This document shows positions 18,901 through 29,778 of a DNA stretch of 64,000 nt, one piece after another. Source of the stretch: Vitrella brassicaformis (lineage: Eukaryota; Sar; Vitrellaceae). How positions within the stretch are numbered: the stretch's first letter is position 1; every line of letters starts with the position of its first letter. A program made the position numbers and the translations under genes. The DNA lies in contig CDMY01000243.1 in assembly GCA_001179505.1 (NCBI GenBank), positions 61,397 to 125,396 of the forward strand, in the 5' to 3' direction. The notes under the pieces are model-generated. The model saw only the letters and a list, made by a program, of their open reading frames with translations. It made no database searches and had not been told where the DNA came from.

Positions 18901-21382
18901 GCAGCACGTTGATGCAACTGAGAGAGAGAGCGCGAGGAAGCGGCACACACAGAAGCCATGTGTTGGTTGTGGGTGGATGTGTCACATCATGATCAGGGTG
19001 AGGGTGATGGTGGAGGGCTCGTCTCGCTCACCGCTCGGCGGCTCTGTCGAGTTTGATGGCGCATCTGCCGATGGCCCGCACGGACTTGCGGACAAAGTCG
19101 ACATCCACCTCAGTCGCATACCTGCACTCAGGCAGTGTGTGTGTGTGTGTGTGTGTAGGCGTCTGTTGCTTGACGACCCACTCAACTCACTCTTTGAGTT
19201 CCATGAGTATCTGGTCGATGTTCCTCTCGCTGGCGAGCCGCACCATGATGTCGAGCTTCTCCATTTTAACGTACACCGGGTCGTTGTACTTGCAGAAAAA
19301 CATCTGCACACACACCGGGAAGGAACACAGAGAGTACCCCTTTGGGCACCGCCATGCTGACCTTGACTTCGGTGGCGAGTATTGTAGGTCGTCTCTGCAC
19401 AATGAGGTTGATGTTGCGGAGAGCCACGTACTGAATCTCAGGCTCGGCCGACAGCAACGTCACTGAACAACACAACACACAGACATTCGCAGACACAGGT
19501 AGGCGGTGGTGGGGCGGGCAGTGCTGAGCTGAGCTGACCCAGTGGCGGGCTGAGCTTTCGCTGCAGGCTGCGAATCGTCTCGGTGTTGGTGATCCTATTG
19601 ACCACACGCACACACACACACACACATACACACACAGACGTGTGGTTTGCATGGTTGTTATGCGACCCGGCCGCCCGCCCGCCCACCCNNNNNNNNNNNN
19701 NNNNNNNNNNNNNNNNNNNNNNNNNNNNNNNNNNNNNNNNNNNNNNNNNNNNNNNNNNNNNNNNNNNNNNNNNNNNNNNNNNNNNNNNNNNNNNNNNNNN
19801 NNNNNNNNNNNNNNNNNNNNNNNNNNNNNNNNNNNNNNNNNNNNNNNNNNNNNNNNNNNNNNNNNNNNNNNNNNNNNNNNNNNNNNNNNNNNNNNNNNNN
19901 NNNNNNNNNNNNNNNNNNNNNNNNNNNNNNNNNNNNNNNNNNNNNNNNNNNNNNNNNNNNNNNNNNNNNNNNNNNNNNNNNNNNNNNNGCATGGTTGTTA
20001 TGCGACCCGGCCGCCCGCCCGCCCACCCACCTGTCGAGGAACCGCATGACGACTTTGATGGCCGACATGACCACCGCCGCATTGGCGTGAGACAGACGAG
20101 CCGTCACACGCTCCTGATCAATCAATGCACACACGAGGACACGTTGCCATCCCATCCACTTTGTGTGTGTGTGTGTGTGTGTGTGTGAATCTCGCTCACG
20201 AGGATGGACTCGGCGTCTCGTGCGCTCGTGGGCGTGTGGGTGGCGATCGCATCCAATATGAACACCTGACCCCACCTACACGTAAATGAAGCACACACGT
20301 GAATGAATGACACACGGCTGATCGGTCGGTCGGTTGTGTGCTTTTGTTTGTGTACTGACTCAGTGCATTCGTTGAGGGCCGCCAGCAGCTTGGATATCGT
20401 GTTCTCGTTCATCGCTGACACACACGACACAGCAAACACACACGCGTGAATTTTGCCACTCTCCCTCCCTCCCTCCCTGTCTGTCTGTCTGTCTGTCTGT
20501 CAATGTGTGTATTTGTCGTACGCAGGACGTTCTTGCCAGCCGATTCGGATATCTCGCTCAGTGCCGCGACGGAGTTGGCCACAACCATGGGATTGCCGTC
20601 ACTCAACATGTCTATCACGGACACACAGACACACACAGCACGGCACAGCCGCCCTCCTCTCCACTCGCCGCGTCCGCAGTGTACGTTTCTCTCTTGCCGC
20701 ACCTTTGAGGATGTCGATGAAGCCCTGGTCCTCCACCAGCTCGGGACTGATGTCTGGTACACACAACCACACAGGAAACACACAGATGAGATGAGATGAG
20801 ATGAGAAGACCAGCCAGCCAGCATTTGTGTCTTTCATCCTGCGCTTCGCGGGCGGACCATATAGTTTGGCGATGCAGATGGCCGCCGTCTTGCGAACGTA
20901 GGGATCTTGATCCTGACACAAACAACACAAACATATCACGCACTCATCCACCTCTGTCTGTCTGTCTGTCCCAACACGGACTCCCTCACCTTGCAGCATC
21001 GTCTGAGCGGCTCCACGAGGTACTCTGTGATTTGTTCGAGCCGGATGCACCCCATGGTGCGGACGGCGAGCGCCCTGATGAGGGGGTTGGCGTCGAGTGA
21101 GTCCTTGCGGAAGGTGTTGACTGCGAGGATGGCCAGCTCGGGCTGGGCCTTGGCGTAGTTGATGACGTAGAGGTAAACGAGCTTCTTGAGCTCGATGTTG
21201 CTGGTCTGCATGCAGTTGACGACGTCGGGGAAGAGGGCCGACACGTCCTTGCCGACGGTCATGGCGGCTATCACCTTCTTGACGGCCTCCTTCTTCTTGT
21301 CCTTGTTGGCGCTGTGCAGCTCCTCCTTGAGCTCGTGGATCTCCCCACGCTTCGTCGTCTGGAAGAAACGGCCGTCACTCAT
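15962..21382 (-). CDS. AP complex beta-adaptin (beta-1/beta-2 type)
   Basis: About 27 exons on the minus strand read collinearly with the large beta subunit of AP-1/AP-2. Exon 1 (about 20992-21382) has the N-terminal trunk ([39 protein letters not shown]). Further trunk exons include [28 protein letters not shown]-type ([18 protein letters not shown]), [35 protein letters not shown] and [16 protein letters not shown]. The hinge (about 17440-17850) is Glu- and Asp/Arg-rich and has a clathrin-box-like DLLGLDD. The C-terminal appendage exons ([32 protein letters not shown]) end at 15962 with NPHWH. Function: heterotetrameric clathrin adaptor at Golgi/endosome or plasma membrane; one beta chain serving both AP-1 and AP-2 is known in many protists. 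A 300-N gap lies inside one intron but no coding sequence seems lost. Confidence 0.93.
19649..20028. other. Assembly gap of 300 N flanked by identical 40-bp ends
   Basis: N occupies 19689-19988. The 40 bases before it (19649-19688) are identical to the 40 bases after it (19989-20028), beginning GCATGGTTGTTATGCG. The gap falls within a beta-adaptin intron, between the exon ending in VVMRFLDR (donor just after 20030 on the minus strand) and the exon starting [11 protein letters not shown]. This is the pattern of two contigs that really overlap and were joined with a fixed-size gap. Confidence 0.9.
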
Positions 21383-21810
21383 CCTGGGATCTGCTGATTA
21401 TCACACAACCAGCCGCTGCTCCGCTGAGTCAGGGCAGCTAGGGCGCCAGTCACAGATTTGGCCGATGGGGGCTGCAGGTGAAAGATCAGACTCAAAAGCC
21501 GCAGATCCAGCCTGGCAATGCACAGACGGCGCTGCGGTGCTGTTCGGTTTTGCTTCCCCTGAGTCCTGACTCGTAGGTTTCACGCAAACTTAAGCTCGCA
21601 ATCGATGTGGTTGCCGCTGCCTGATGAGAGAGATGCATCTTCAATGCAGAAGGGTTTCATGAAAGATCCACCAAGTAAGCGCATGATTCATCGCTTGTGG
21701 CTGCTTGCGGATGTGCTTGTCCGTTGATGATCAGGTCTGTCTGTCTGTGTCTGCCTGTCACACAGCTGTCTAGAGGGAGAGCCTGTGTGAGATAGAGAAG
21801 CGAAGCGTCG
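21383..21810. promoter_or_regulatory. Divergent intergenic spacer (beta-adaptin / SET protein)
   Basis: It lies between divergent starts at 21382 (-) and 21811 (+) and should carry both promoters and 5' UTRs. A CTGT repeat is present near 21730-21755. No specific element can be named. Confidence 0.45.
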
Positions 21811-23672
21811 ATGGAGCGTGTGCGTCATGAGAATGAGCTGCTTCGCATGCAGCTTTCGGGCCAGCCCTTTCCGCCCTGCCTCTCCATTGCTGACGTCCCT
21901 GGCGCCGGCATCGGTGTGTTCGCCAACCAAGATATCAAGGAGGGGCAGATTCTCGTCGAGGAAGCCGCCTGTCAAGGCTGGGCAGCGCCCTTTCTGTGGG
22001 CGGAAAACGTCGCGCGTTTCTACTGCTCTTACTGCTTCTCTCCGCTGCCTCTCGAGGTCAAGGACCGAAGCGGCGACGATCGACCACCGGCCACGGCTTC
22101 TGAGAAGCCCGTCGAGCTGGAGTTGACGGCAATCGACGCATCAGAAGGGGCGCTTGTCTTTTCCTCATCGTCGTCCAGTGGCGCAGTGAATGACGGCGAA
22201 TGCGCACCGTGTGTGGAGCTGGAGCTTACTGTGCTGTTCGTGAGCTGCTTGCGAGCGAGTGAAGGGTGCTCGGAGAGGTACTGCCACGAAGATTGCAGAG
22301 CCGCAGCCGATGCAGAGGTGAGAAGGGGCGTGGGTGTCTGCCTGTCTGTCTATTGCTCATCCTTTATGCATGCATGCCTGTGTGTGTCTGCGTGCAGTTT
22401 CATTCCCGGCTTTGTCGCGCAACAGACTGTGGAGCTCAGTACGCCGGGCTGGCGCTGTCAAGCGACAACGAATATTACCTGCTGGCGGCAAAGATGTTCG
22501 CCCAGTACGCCGTGGGCATCAATGGCGGCGAAACCTTCCCATGGGCACCCCTACGCTCACAGCCTTGGTACGTCCCCCACGATGGTGCAGTCATGTCGAC
22601 ACTCTTGTCTGTGTACACACATAGGTGGAGGACAATGCAGCGGCCCACCTACAGCAGCAGCAGCAGCAGCAGCGACTCTGACGACAGCAGCGACAGAGGG
22701 CAGGCTGAGGGACGGGATGAGCCGTCATTGATTGATGAGGCGGGCCGTGCCGAGCTGGATGCGTTCTACCGCAATGCTGTCAAGGACCAGACACGCACCG
22801 CTGCACACCGGCTACAACAAATGTTGCCAGGTGCGCCGCTGTGTGAATGCCATCGGCGGATTCACCTCCACGCACGTATTGCTGATGTTGTGTACGTGTG
22901 TGTTTGGGCGCAGAGATAGCTGATGTCTTGACGGTTGAGGCGCTGGCCGAGTGTATCGGTGCCATCCGTGTCAACGCCCTCTCATTCACTGTCCGGCACC
23001 ATGCCGTCACCGTGGATGTGGAGTCCGGGCGGGCCTGGGCAGACCAGGAACACGACACGACGAGCTTGCAAGGTCAGCCCACGCACCAGACCAGCCACAC
23101 GGAAGATAATGCACCGTGGGCCTTTGTGCGAATTGTGTCTGTTATGTGGCCATATACATGCAGTCCAAGACCACTTTGCCGAGTCGCTGAAGGTCCACGT
23201 GCGTGTCCCATCCTCCCCGTCCGATGCTCCTTCCACCGCCCGATGCTCCTTTCAGCTGCCGGCCCTGTCTGGATTTGCGATCTTCCCATTCCAATCATGT
23301 TTCAACCACAAATGCCCCGATGCGACCGCACAGCCGTCCGCACCAAACTGCTACTGTGTGGAGCCATCCATCGCCGTGACATCGGCGCGCGGCGAGACGG
23401 CAGGGGGGCCGAGAATGGCCATACGTTGCTGCGTGGTGGCTGCGAGGGATGTGGCCAAGGGAGAGGAACTCTCTATCGATTACCTCGTCGGTAAGTCAGA
23501 GAGAATGGCTGAACTTGTGTGTCTTGATGTGTTGAATATGGAACGTACAGGCAAGGAAAGCGGGACGGCGGCTGCAGCGGTGGAGCGGCGTGGCATCTTG
23601 CTCGGACAGTACGGCATCTGTTGCCGGTGTTCGTTGTGCTTCCATCCCTCAGAGAGTAGTAGCCGCTCTTGA
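21811..23672 (+). CDS. SMYD-like SET domain lysine methyltransferase
   Basis: Six exons: about 21811-22317, 22398-22563, 22625-22829, 22914-23071, 23162-23490 and 23551-23672. The SET N-terminal strand is GAGIGVFANQDIKEGQILVEE. A split zinc-binding segment resembling the MYND insertion follows (YCSYC, then YCHEDC and FHSRLC across an intron). The SET core has CFNHKCPDA (NHxC motif binding the cofactor) and KGEELSIDYL. The post-SET segment has YGICCRCSLC. This order is that of SMYD-family methyltransferases. Substrate is unknown and could be histone or non-histone. Lineage-specific Ser/Asp-rich insertions occur near 22090-22200 and 22650-22730. The translation starts MERVRHENELL at the first ATG. 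Confidence 0.85.
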
Positions 23673-23943
23673 CATGCCAGTGCATCTGTGAGAGGGGGCA
23701 GCTGTGGATAGATGCGTTTGTCTATCTCGCATTACTGATATTCACATGACTGATGGACAGTGCATGAGCCGTTGGCCAACGGACGAAACGTCGTCTCGAC
23801 TTTTTCCCCCACGCCCCTCCTTTGTTTGTGCACTCGGTGACGAGGCCACCAAAAGGGCCCATCGTCACTGACTGCAGGTGAGTTGCGGACATCGCTTTCG
23901 TTCCTGACCATCCTTCTTGCTGTCTGATGCGCCCCACAGGATC

Positions 23944-24602
23944 ATGGACACGGGAGGCCAAACCGGCGTGCCCATGGTGGGCTCCAGATACTACAATGCC
24001 AAATGCTTGGTAGGCAACTGGTTCGAAGCCCGGCTGGAGAAGCCGTTTGTGGAATTCGAGGAGGCCACCCGCCCCCAGACGACCCCATCCTCCATCGTCA
24101 GCGGCGGCCCGAAAGGCACATACAGCACTGCAGGAGGGTATGTTCTGTGGCCTGACCCACAGTGTGAGGAATGTAGCTGGATGCATGGATGTGTTGTCGC
24201 AGCGAATACGGAATCTGGGCTCGACCGTACCGAACTACCAGGTACCGCGCTGACCTCTGTGGCTCGATTGTCAACTACGGGTGGGAGACAACGCAACGAA
24301 CATACTCACTGCATTGGCCTGGTGTGCATATAAGTTGTCGCTTCCTGTCTGTCGTTCTTGCATCAATGGTAGTGAGTATGACAGACAGATGTGGCTGACG
24401 CGCTATCGCGAAGACTACATCGCGCCAAAGAACATGGTGGGGAGGAAAGATGGAGAAGGAAATTCTCAGTGGGTCAGGAGGTTGGTTTGTGTGTGTATAG
24501 GTCCCGCCACGCAGGCTGAGGCAGACGTACCTCACAGCCGATGCGCAGAAGCTGAGTGACTACATAGACACCTGGACACGAGGCAAGGTCGGCAGCAAGT
24601 GA
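23944..24602 (+). CDS. Small CFAP107-like (axonemal) protein, putative
   Basis: Four exons are inferred: about 23944-24137, 24201-24240, 24373-24478 and 24502-24602. A polypyrimidine tract and CAG just upstream (23936-23941) suggest a 5' UTR intron. The N-terminal half has SRYYNAKCLVGNWFEARLE, resembling the K-Y-x5-L-x-GNW-x-EER motif of CFAP107/C1orf158, a microtubule inner protein of ciliary doublets. Downstream are short S-T-Y/RYREDY-type elements (WLTRYREDYIAPKNM) typical of inner-microtubule proteins, and a basic end (TWTRGKVGSK). The predicted protein is only about 145 residues. The match rests on one short motif plus composition, so the family call is tentative. Confidence 0.45.
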
Positions 24603-24771
24603 GATTTGTCTGTAGAGTGATATGTAGCCATGTTAATGCAGTCCATCGACAGCAGCTGTCTCGACCATATCTTGAACGAGCACTGAACACTGCATGGACT
24701 CATCTGCGTCACAAAGCGTCACAAGTAACAGTGTATAAGGGCCTGGATGCACATGGATACGCAGACACACA

Positions 24772-26674
24772 TCATGCATTGAGGACGGCCCTGCCCACGA
24801 GCTTGACCGCCACGCCATAGCCGCTAGAATCACAGGTGAAGTCAATCGTCACCGGCTCACCCTCAAAGTGACCCGGAAAGTCACGCACTGCACGAACAAA
24901 CCAGAAACAAGACCAATGAGCATCCCACACGTGTGTCTCTGCTACACATACGGTCGGTCCTCCTTACTCGCTTCGGTGTGATACGGGAAGTGGAGTGCGT
25001 CGCACAGCTCCCTTGCCAGTGTGGGCTCATGCGTCTTCAGGTTGAGAAGGACGGCCAGCCGTGTCGGGCCCTCAGGCCCGAAGGCCAGCTGGAGGGCCAC
25101 TTTCCGGAACATGAGAAGGCTCAGCACGTCCAAGGCCTCCTCTGGGGGCGGTGAAACCTCCAGGAGCTTAAAATGCACCAGCGCGTCCGCAACAGACTGC
25201 GTACAAGACGGCAGAAGCGCAGAGGCAGATGCAGATGAGACACACACAGACAGCTCTCCTCGCATGTGTCTCAGGTACCTTTGCAATCATGGGTTCCTCT
25301 TCCTTCCGCCCCGCAAACAGCCAAAGGAACATGCCCTTGGACGATCTCTTTCGTGCTCGCACCCCTGTGGTCTCCCCGTGATCATGATGTATGGTGTTTT
25401 GCGGTCTGCTGGCTGGAGACGACCCCATTGCGGCGGCCAGCCTTACGCGTACCTCCGACAGGCGCACAGAGGAGTCGCCACCCTCCTGGGCAGGGCTGAC
25501 AGGAGGTAATGCGGGGTCACTTGGTGGCGCCAGGGGGCTGGAGGGACTATCTGGGAGGGAGAAGGCAAGGCGAGACTCTGGCTCCGTTGGAAACAACGAG
25601 TGGCCGTAGTTGGCTGCTGTGCCACCTACGGAACAAAGATCGCAAGGAAAGATATTGGGTGATACGTCAGCTGTTTCCGCCCTGGCTGCTGCTCGTCTGA
25701 CCTTTGGCCATGATGGCATCGACCCATTCACCGTGGGGGATGATGACGCCTGCGACATTCCACGGCACGGGGGCCTCCAGAGTGTATCCCGCATCAATGG
25801 CCGCTATGTCGAGACCTATGTTCTTCAGCCGACACCAAAGGCTCAAACGCTTGGCCTGCAACGCAGAAAGGACCGCATCTCGCCGTACAATGGAGAGACA
25901 CACGGCCCTGGGGTGCCTCCCTCGTACCTTGATTTCCTTCTGCGTATCGACCAGCTTTTCGATGGCCCTTGTCGGCAGCTTGGTCTGCGTCACGAAGGCC
26001 ACCGCCAGCCCCACCATGAGCGTCTCTTCGCCGCTGAGGGTCACTTCGACTGTCCTCCCATTGCAGTAGCTCGTCACTATGCCCCTGAGGCTTCCCGTGT
26101 CCTTCTGCACGGCAGGCTCGAACACCAGTCTCTGCCAGGATGCCCAAAACTCGAGCTGATCCCTGGACGCTTCCAGCTTCTTGAGCCACTCATGCACCCG
26201 AACCGCACTTATGTTGCCGATCTTCTCTTGCGAGCCGATCGTCTTGCCACGGCCCAGAGAGCTCCTCAGTCGCCTGCCGGCTGAGCCAAGGGACTCGTCA
26301 AAACGCCTCTTGCGACGCCGGGTCTGGCTCCTCTTCAAGCTCGAGCCTTTGCTTTGGAGCGTGGTGTTCAGCCCCTCGTCCCTGCCTGACGACATGAACC
26401 CAGACCGCACAGAGGCTGACGACGGCGGACCGCCCCTGCCGAAAAAGGGTAGCCGCAACACTCCAACTCGCGATGGTGAAGTGACGCTTTCCACTGGGTT
26501 TGGCCTCGTGTCGTTGTTTTGGTCCTGGTCTTGGTCTTGGTTAACAGCTGGCGGCTCCTCGCGGTCTGGGAAGCCTTTGGTTTTGATTTTGTTGGCGATG
26601 CCCTTCGCTACCTTGGCTGTTTTGGCCCTTGAGGGTGGATCTTGAGTCGCTTGGGACGCCTGGCAACAGCCCAT
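24772..26674 (-). CDS. Unknown protein with MGCC acylation motif
   Basis: The start at 26674 reads MGCCQASQ. Gly2 followed by Cys3-Cys4 is a classic N-myristoylation plus palmitoylation signal, so membrane attachment is expected. A long first exon (about 25700-26674) encodes a Lys/Arg-rich, disordered region (residues 1-130) and then a folded-looking region (VHEWLKKLEASRDQLEFWASW, TVEVTLSGEETLMVGLAVAFV). Further exons (about 25283-25625, about 24967-25197, and 24772-24890) add a Pro/Ser-rich linker, a helical segment (LLMFRKVALQLAFGPEG) and a final beta-rich stretch (FPGHFEGEPVTIDF) before the stop at 24772. I do not recognise a family. It is divergently transcribed from the EEP gene and convergent with the CFAP107-like gene. 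Confidence 0.6.
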
Positions 26675-26890
26675 CGTGTTGCAAGTGGAAGACAGCCGCA
26701 AAAAGCAGGCCGATCGTCGAGAGGACGCGGCTTTGTGGATGGGATCGGATGAATGGATGGACAGGTAGGTCCAGCAGATGGACGTTCGCTGTGACACAGA
26801 CAGGCGCGGGAAATCCCTCGGACAGGATCGCCTGAGCGTTACGCGCCCTGTACGGAGTGTGCTTCGTACGGCGCCCCGCCCACACAAGAG

Positions 26891-28931
26891 ATGGACTCTC
26901 ACTTGGCTCATCCGCTCTACGACTCTTGTGCGCGGCGTCTCGTCGCCTGGTGGAATGTGCTCCTCGTCTTCTTCCTCGTCCTTCGACTCGCCTCCGCTCA
27001 ACCATCTCTCGAGAACGGCCTTCTTAGTTCGCATTCCCGCGACGACCTCGTGGAAAAGCTCACTGAGCTCATTCACGAGCTCATCACCGAGTTCAGAGAG
27101 GGTGACGAGCTCCCGGGACCACCGCCACCAGGTGCAGTTCGCCTTGCTTCCTTCAATGCGGCCCTCGTCGGCGAGAATCCCAAAGGGCAAGAAGGAAGCC
27201 TCTTCGACATGCTTGTCGAAGGGAGCGAAGAGATCTCTCTGGCAGTACGCCGTCACATGCACAAGCAAAGACATCGACACGCGTGGTTTGTGTCGATGGT
27301 GTTGCAGGCTGAGACCATTCAGCGTGTGCGGCCCGACATTCTCGCTCTGAAGGAGTTTGATTATGACCCATCAGGTAGCTGAGCTGTGGGGGACGTGTAT
27401 GTTCTTGCATGTCGAGTTGCTCGGTCGCTCCTTCTCTCGCTTCTCTTCTCGCAGGAGAGACCCTGGACTTGTTCAAGGAAAAGTATCTGGAGGTTCCCCA
27501 AGCTGACGATGTGGAGGGCATCAGCTACACTTACTCCATGCAAATCGTCAGCAACACCGGGGTTCTCTCGCGGGCGGACCTCAACAACGACGGCAACATC
27601 AGCCTGCCTGACGATGGCTACGGCTTCGGTTTCTAGTAAGACTGCCTGGAATGCCTTGCGGATTGATTGACAGCTTCTCGGCATTGTCTGTGTCTGTGTA
27701 GTCCGGGCCAATTTGCCTTCGCCATTCTGTCAGTCTTCCCCTTCGACGAGAAGGCCATGCGAAGCTGGAGGCTGTTTAAGTGGAAGGTACGCCGTAAGTA
27801 AGGAGAGGCGAGGGAAAAATGCTCAATGATGTGATGTGAGACCGACCTGCACGTCCTTTGTTTCCTTCCTTCGCTCCTCTGCTTTGCCAGGACATGCCAG
27901 GGAACCGCATCCGTAACACGAACCCACCCGACTATTACTCGCCCGAGGCTGTGGCAGAGCTGCGCTTGTCTTCCAAAAACCACATTGACTTGCCTGTGGC
28001 TGTCACGGTACGTACACATACACACATACGTGAAATTGAGAGGCAGAAAGAGGCGATGAAGCGTGTGTACTGTGTGTGTTATTTTTTCCCTGCCTTGAGC
28101 AGACCGACGACGACGAGTATACATTTCACATGCTCGTGTCCCACCCCACGCCGCCTGCCTTCGATCAGCCGTTTCTCTATAACGTCCAGCGAAATGCGGA
28201 CGAAATCCGCCTGTGGATCGACTACCTTGATGTCAACGCTGTAAGCCACGGGCCATACACTTATTTTGCTTACAGAGACGCGAAGAGACAGCGTGTACAC
28301 ACATTGCGTGCTTCATGTCTGCAGACCTACCTCGTTGACGACAGAGGAAGGCGTACAAAGGGCCTGGCAGACCTTAAGGCGAACTTTGCTGTCTTCGGAG
28401 ACCAAGTAAAGAGCAGAATAGGCATCCTATCCTGATCGATGAGGGACGCTACAAGTGCACTGCACTCATAATTGCGTCTTCCTTTGGTTGGATGTTCAGA
28501 ACAACGACCCAAACGGAGGTGACGGTATCAACGAAGTCATCGAACGGCTGATCGAGCATCCTCGCATTGCTCGATTCCCCACGCCTGCGAGCCTCGGAGG
28601 CTTGGAGAACAACGACACATCACGAGAGTCTATCCCGCCGGCCTTCCACACGGCAGACTTTGCCCTGCGCGTCGATTATGTCTTGCCATCCAAGACGTTC
28701 AACGTTCTCAAGTCAGGTGAGCTATGGTTGGGTGTGGGGGGTGGAGGGTGGGGAGGGAGACAGAGGGGCGGCCGCGTGGTATAAAGACTCCATGTCCACG
28801 TACCTGTTCTTCATTGTACTGTTTGCTGCTTAGAGGTTATATGGCCGAGTACGGAGAGCCGCTTCAACTATCTTGTGAACGCCTCCGATCACCGCATGGT
28901 CTATGCTGATGTCCGGAGGAAGAAAAAGTAG
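26891..28931 (+). CDS. Secreted or anchored endonuclease/exonuclease/phosphatase-superfamily protein
   Basis: About eight exons: near 26891-27243, 27308-27375, 27455-27635, 27703-27786, 27891-28008, 28102-28241, 28323-28405, 28500-28717 and 28833-28931 (one or two may be fused). The N-terminus has a hydrophobic segment (WWNVLLVFFLVLRLASA), a signal peptide or anchor. EEP-fold motifs follow in order: ASFNAAL, RPDILALKEFDYD (the metal-ligand Glu), FAFAILSVFPF, VSHPTPPAFD, FAVFGDQNNDPNGG (the GDxN-type catalytic motif, spliced), ADFALRVDYVLPS and the final SDHRMVYADV (catalytic His). DLNNDGNISLPDDG looks like a Ca-binding loop. Superfamily members hydrolyse phosphoester bonds; the substrate here is not predictable. 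An extracellular or endomembrane location is inferred from the leader. Confidence 0.85.
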
Positions 28932-29778
28932 ATAAATGCCTCCATGTCATGTGAATGACTGCGCTCGTTTCGCTAGTAGGAGACAGCTCAGCTAGAAGGA
29001 AGCTGACTGTCAGCAGCGCCTCTTCAGGCTTTTTCTAGTAGGGTGAGCAGAGAGGCGTGTGCGCGTGTTGGTTCGGAGAAGGTTTTGTGTGCCCTTCTCC
29101 ACTCGGCCTTTTTGGCATGACCGCCTTTGCGTTCTGCTGGCAAAACGGGGTTCTGAGAGTGATGTGTGCGTACGTGTGGTGAGACACGAGATGGGGAGAG
29201 CATGGCAGGCAGGCAAAAGGAGAAGCCGCGTGTCAAATTCGCTGTCAAGTCAGTTAACTGTCACGTTTGCATTCAATTCACAAATGACGCAGTAACGGGT
29301 CCGGGATGATCTCACGTACGCACCATCCACGCACCGTCCACGTACCCTCCATCCGTCCATCCGCAGGTTCGCAAGTTGTGCATGGGTGTACCATGGAATA
29401 TACACGCAGCCACGGCGCCGAAAATAAAGCTAGCTAGATAGAGTGCTTTCACGGCCTTAACTGCCGGTAGTAATTAACCCCTCGCCCAACCACGCCAGCC
29501 AGCCAGCCAGACAGATGGGCAGGCAGGCAGGCAGGCAGGCAAGCAAGAAATGTACACAGGCACGATACACACGAGAAAAAACACTCCAGTGCGTCGGCGA
29601 GCACTTTGACGAGATAGCCCGCGTCCGTCCGTCCCGTCCCGTCCGCCCCGTCCGCCCATCCATTCAATGTGTCTGTCCTTGATGCAAACACACGTGTAGG
29701 CGTGCATATGTGTATGCATGCCACGTACGTGTCCTTCACGCATCTACTAGATGCTAGGGTGTGTTGTCGGTCGGTCTA
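28932..29778. other. Convergent intergenic region, gene-free
   Basis: This region lies between the stops of the EEP gene (28931, +) and the mRNA-export adaptor gene (29779, -). It holds CAGG repeats at 29519-29542 and an AATAAA-like string near 29424. Short open frames here derive from the repeats. No RNA gene was recognised. Confidence 0.5.

Noticed and set aside
19689-19988. Missing exon of beta-adaptin inside the N gap
   Set aside because: Exons on both sides are adjacent in the beta-adaptin family, and the flanks are duplicated, so nothing coding seems absent.
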